Under the pieces are notes generated by a model that saw only the letters and a program-made list of their open reading frames with translations, did no database searches and was not told the DNA's origin. Shown here piece by piece: positions 61,863-64,000 of a stretch of 64,000 bases of DNA (positions are counted from its first letter, which is position 1; the number at the start of each line of letters is the position of its first letter). Location of the stretch: contig NZ_FPBV01000016.1 in the NCBI RefSeq assembly GCF_900116805.1, positions 1 to 64,000 of the forward strand, written 5' to 3'. This DNA is from Paenalicyclobacillus macrosporangiidus (GTDB taxonomy: Bacteria; Bacillota; Bacilli; Alicyclobacillales; Alicyclobacillaceae). The position numbers and the translations under genes are program-made.

Positions 61863-63320
61863 GTGTTTCTGCTCACCAGCGAACAGATGCAAGAACGAGA
61901 CAGACACACCATCACGACACTGCGTGTACCCGGTTTGGTGTTGATGGACCACGCGGGGCGCGCCATCGCGCAGGCGGTCGGGCGCGGGCGGCCGCAGCGG
62001 GTCACCGTGGTCTGCGGCAAGGGCAACAACGGGGGCGACGGATGGGCCTGCGCGCGCTGGTTGCATCACTGGGGGATCCGGGTGACGGTGGTCAGCGTGA
62101 TCGATCCCGGGCAACTGCAGGGCGAAGCCGCGCAGGCGGCCGAGATGGCCATCGCGAGCGGCGTTCCCTACCAAGTCTATTCGGACGGGGACCCGCTTCC
62201 GGAAGCCGACGCCTTTGTGGACGCGCTGCTCGGCACCGGGACGGCCCGACCGTTGGCGGGCACGATGCGCCGGTTGGCCGAACAGATAAACCAGCAGTCG
62301 CCGTGGACCGTGGCGGCGGACGTGCCGACGGGCGTGGACGCGAGCACCGGGGAGGTGCCCTCGGTGGCGGTGCGGGCGGATGTGACCGTCTGCCTGGCGG
62401 CGCAGAAGCTCGGCACCGCCGTCACCCCCGGCTGCCTGTACGCGGGACGGGTGGAGGTGGCTGACATCGGGATCCCGTTGGATCCGGCGGCCCCGTATGC
62501 CGCCTGGGTGCAGGAGGAGGACGTCCGCCGGGCGATTGCCCCGCGGCGGCCGGAGTCGCACAAGGGCAGCTTCGGCCGCGTCGGGGTTCTGGCCGGACCG
62601 ATGCCGGGCGCCGCGGTGTTGGCCGGTCTCGGGGCCGCGCGGGCGGGTGCAGGACTGGTGGTGTTCGGGTCCCAGTTTCCGCTGCCCGTCCCGGTACCGG
62701 TGGAGTTCGTCCTGCGCGACGCCCTCCGGGCGGACACGTGGCACGGGGACTGCCAGGCCGTGGTCGTGGGTCCCGGGCTCGGGGACCGGGACGCGGACCG
62801 GGAGCGGGCCCGCCGTGTCATCGAGCGCCACACCGGTCCCGGCGTGATCGATGCCGACGCGCTGCCTCTGGCACTCGAGGCGGGCCGTGCCCTGGACACC
62901 TGGGTGCTCACGCCCCACCCAAAGGAGTGCGCCCGCCTGCTGGGGTGGACCACGGACCAGGTCCAGGCGTCACGGCTGGCGGCGGTCCGAGCCTTGGCCA
63001 AGCGCACCGGCGCGGTGGTGGTGCTCAAAGGCTACCGGAGCATCATTGCGGATGCCCTCGGCCGCATCCGCGTGAATCCGACCGGACACGCAGCGCTGGC
63101 CACCGCCGGGACGGGCGACATTCTGGCGGGCATCATCGGCGGCCTGTTGGCCCAGGGTGCCGACCCGTTTACCGCGGCGTGCGCCGGTGCCTGGTTGCAC
63201 GGCCGGGCCGGGGAGCTCGCCGGTGAACAGGTGGGATCCGTCAGCACCATGGCGGCGGATGTGGTCGAACACATTTCCCGAGCAATTTCGGCCTGCTTCG
63301 ACACGCCGTCAGGGGGATAG
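61863..63320 (+). CDS. Bifunctional NAD(P)H-hydrate epimerase and ADP-dependent dehydratase
   Basis: Protein of 485 aa repairing hydrated NAD(P)H. The N-terminal YjeF_N epimerase (about 1-215) has VVCGKGNNGGDGWACARWL and ADVPTGVDASTGEV. The C-terminal dehydratase (about 225-485), a ribokinase-like domain, has SHKGSFGRVGVLAG, VVVGPGLG, LTPHPKECARLLG and the catalytic ATAGTGDILAGIIGGLLAQG. GTG 61863 has GGAGGG 6 bases upstream. Position 80 bp after acpS fits the common operon. Confidence 0.95.
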   Translation: MFLLTSEQMQERDRHTITTLRVPGLVLMDHAGRAIAQAVGRGRPQRVTVVCGKGNNGGDGWACARWLHHWGIRVTVVSVIDPGQLQGEAAQAAEMAIASGVPYQVYSDGDPLPEADAFVDALLGTGTARPLAGTMRRLAEQINQQSPWTVAADVPTGVDASTGEVPSVAVRADVTVCLAAQKLGTAVTPGCLYAGRVEVADIGIPLDPAAPYAAWVQEEDVRRAIAPRRPESHKGSFGRVGVLAGPMPGAAVLAGLGAARAGAGLVVFGSQFPLPVPVPVEFVLRDALRADTWHGDCQAVVVGPGLGDRDADRERARRVIERHTGPGVIDADALPLALEAGRALDTWVLTPHPKECARLLGWTTDQVQASRLAAVRALAKRTGAVVVLKGYRSIIADALGRIRVNPTGHAALATAGTGDILAGIIGGLLAQGADPFTAACAGAWLHGRAGELAGEQVGSVSTMAADVVEHISRAISACFDTPSGG

Positions 63321-63358
63321 CAGGTTGTGGGTGTTCGTCGAGAAAGGCGAGGTGGAGT

Positions 63359-64000
63359 ATGCGTAGGGTCAGTGGAATGTTGGTTGCGGTGGGACTGGCG
63401 GCGGGGTTGGCCGCCGGGTGCGGTGCGCCTTCCAGGGATGCGATGAACGCAAAACTGCAGACCCAGCAGGAGAAGCTGAGCGCCAGCAATTATCAGAGCA
63501 CGGCCAAAATGACGGTGCAGATGGAGAACGGATCGCAGACGTACTACATCGAGACGGACTACGATTCGCCGGAAGTCTACAAAATCGCCTTGGGAGACGC
63601 GAACAAGAACATCAATCAGATCATCGTCCGCAACGGCAGCGGCATGTTCGTGGTCAGCCCGACGCTGCAGAAGGTGTTTCGCTTCAACGGAAACTGGGCG
63701 CAGAATCAGGGGCACATCTACCTGTACGACCAAATTTTGCACCAACTCTCCACATCACCGGACGTGAAGGTGAGCAAGAAAGGAGACGTGTACACCTTCA
63801 CGATGCCCATCACGCCAGAGAACGACATCGTCGCCAAACAACAGGTGGACCTGAGTGTGAACACCCTGGAACCGAAGAAAGTGGTGCTGTACGACAAGGA
63901 GAACAAGGCGGTCGTCACCATCGAGTTCACCTCCTTCCAGACGGGCGTCAAGTATCAGCAGGCCGATTTCGATCCCCAGAAGTTGGCGTCGTCCGGCGCG
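63359..64000 (+). CDS. LolA-like lipoprotein (YdcC type), runs off the window
   Basis: The first 214 codons are open to the right edge without a stop. Start ATG 63359 follows AAAGGCGAGG. A lipoprotein signal ends in LAAGCGAP (Cys about 20). The rest is the beta-rich LolA/LppX-type fold: SASNYQSTAKMTVQMENGSQ, YYIETDYDSPEVYKI, NQIIVRNGSGMFVVSP and LQKVFRFNGNW. The Bacillus counterpart is YdcC, a sporulation-linked lipoprotein of about 350 aa, so roughly half may lie outside the window. Confidence 0.88.
   Translation, partial: MRRVSGMLVAVGLAAGLAAGCGAPSRDAMNAKLQTQQEKLSASNYQSTAKMTVQMENGSQTYYIETDYDSPEVYKIALGDANKNINQIIVRNGSGMFVVSPTLQKVFRFNGNWAQNQGHIYLYDQILHQLSTSPDVKVSKKGDVYTFTMPITPENDIVAKQQVDLSVNTLEPKKVVLYDKENKAVVTIEFTSFQTGVKYQQADFDPQKLASSGA

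Overview
The window is about 64 kb of GC-rich chromosomal DNA from an endospore-forming Firmicute. The spore module prkA-yhbH-spoVR, a LysM/GH18 cortex hydrolase, lipoboxes typical of Gram-positive lipoproteins, an LPXTG-like sortase pair and the acpS-YjeF-LolA-like order next to the right edge all point to a high-GC member of the Bacillales, most likely Alicyclobacillaceae (Kyrpidia/Alicyclobacillus type). The family-level assignment is inference from gene content and GC only. No rRNA, tRNA or CRISPR array was seen.

Layout. 0.2-4.6 kb: sporulation module prkA-yhbH-spoVR, closed by a terminator. 4.8-9.3 kb: DHA2 drug exporter, a lipoprotein, an aldo/keto reductase and a 52-residue membrane protein. 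9.5-20.4 kb: cell-surface genes (DUF4855 protein, copper-amine-oxidase-like stalk protein, YCF48-like lipoprotein, large YcdB/SLH protein) mixed with a ring-cleaving dioxygenase and a spore-cortex glycosidase. 20.5-23.9 kb: argJ, nagB and folD; folD is preceded by a well-preserved ZTP (pfl) riboswitch and terminator. 24.0-29.4 kb: a partly decayed catabolic cluster (5'-truncated MFS transporter, dihydroxyphthalate-decarboxylase-like protein, remnant of a molybdenum hydroxylase, fumarate-reductase-like flavoprotein, small 2Fe-2S protein, PxpA/YcsF). 29.4-32.2 kb: an arsR-SRPBCC operon split by an IS1634-type element with a 6-bp target duplication. 32.5-36.3 kb: GDSL hydrolase with an SPVTG sorting signal, its adjacent class-D-like sortase, and an LCP protein. 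36.5-48.6 kb: M20 amidohydrolase, an envelope-glycosylation group (GT39-like, GT2-GtrA, ManC, GalU), an orphan oligopeptide-binding protein, a diguanylate cyclase, a PAS histidine kinase and a NUDIX hydrolase. 48.7-56.2 kb: a symporter remnant, small proteins, MbfA-type iron exporter, LysR with divergent YeiH, methionine aminopeptidase and a P-loop ATPase. 56.2-59.1 kb: GntR, crotonase-like protein and CoA-transferase (acyl-CoA operon). 59.2-64 kb: DUF190 tandem protein, membrane proteins, then acpS, bifunctional NAD(P)HX repair enzyme and a LolA-like lipoprotein that runs off the end.

How the genes fit together. Three themes dominate: sporulation and cell surface; NDP-sugar supply with lipid-linked glycosyl transfer; and small catabolic operons each with its own regulator and a visible palindromic operator (ArsR, LysR, GntR). 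Genome decay is visible at several places: one IS insertion whose interrupted gene can be rebuilt exactly, and three gene remnants (MFS, molybdenum hydroxylase, sodium:solute symporter).
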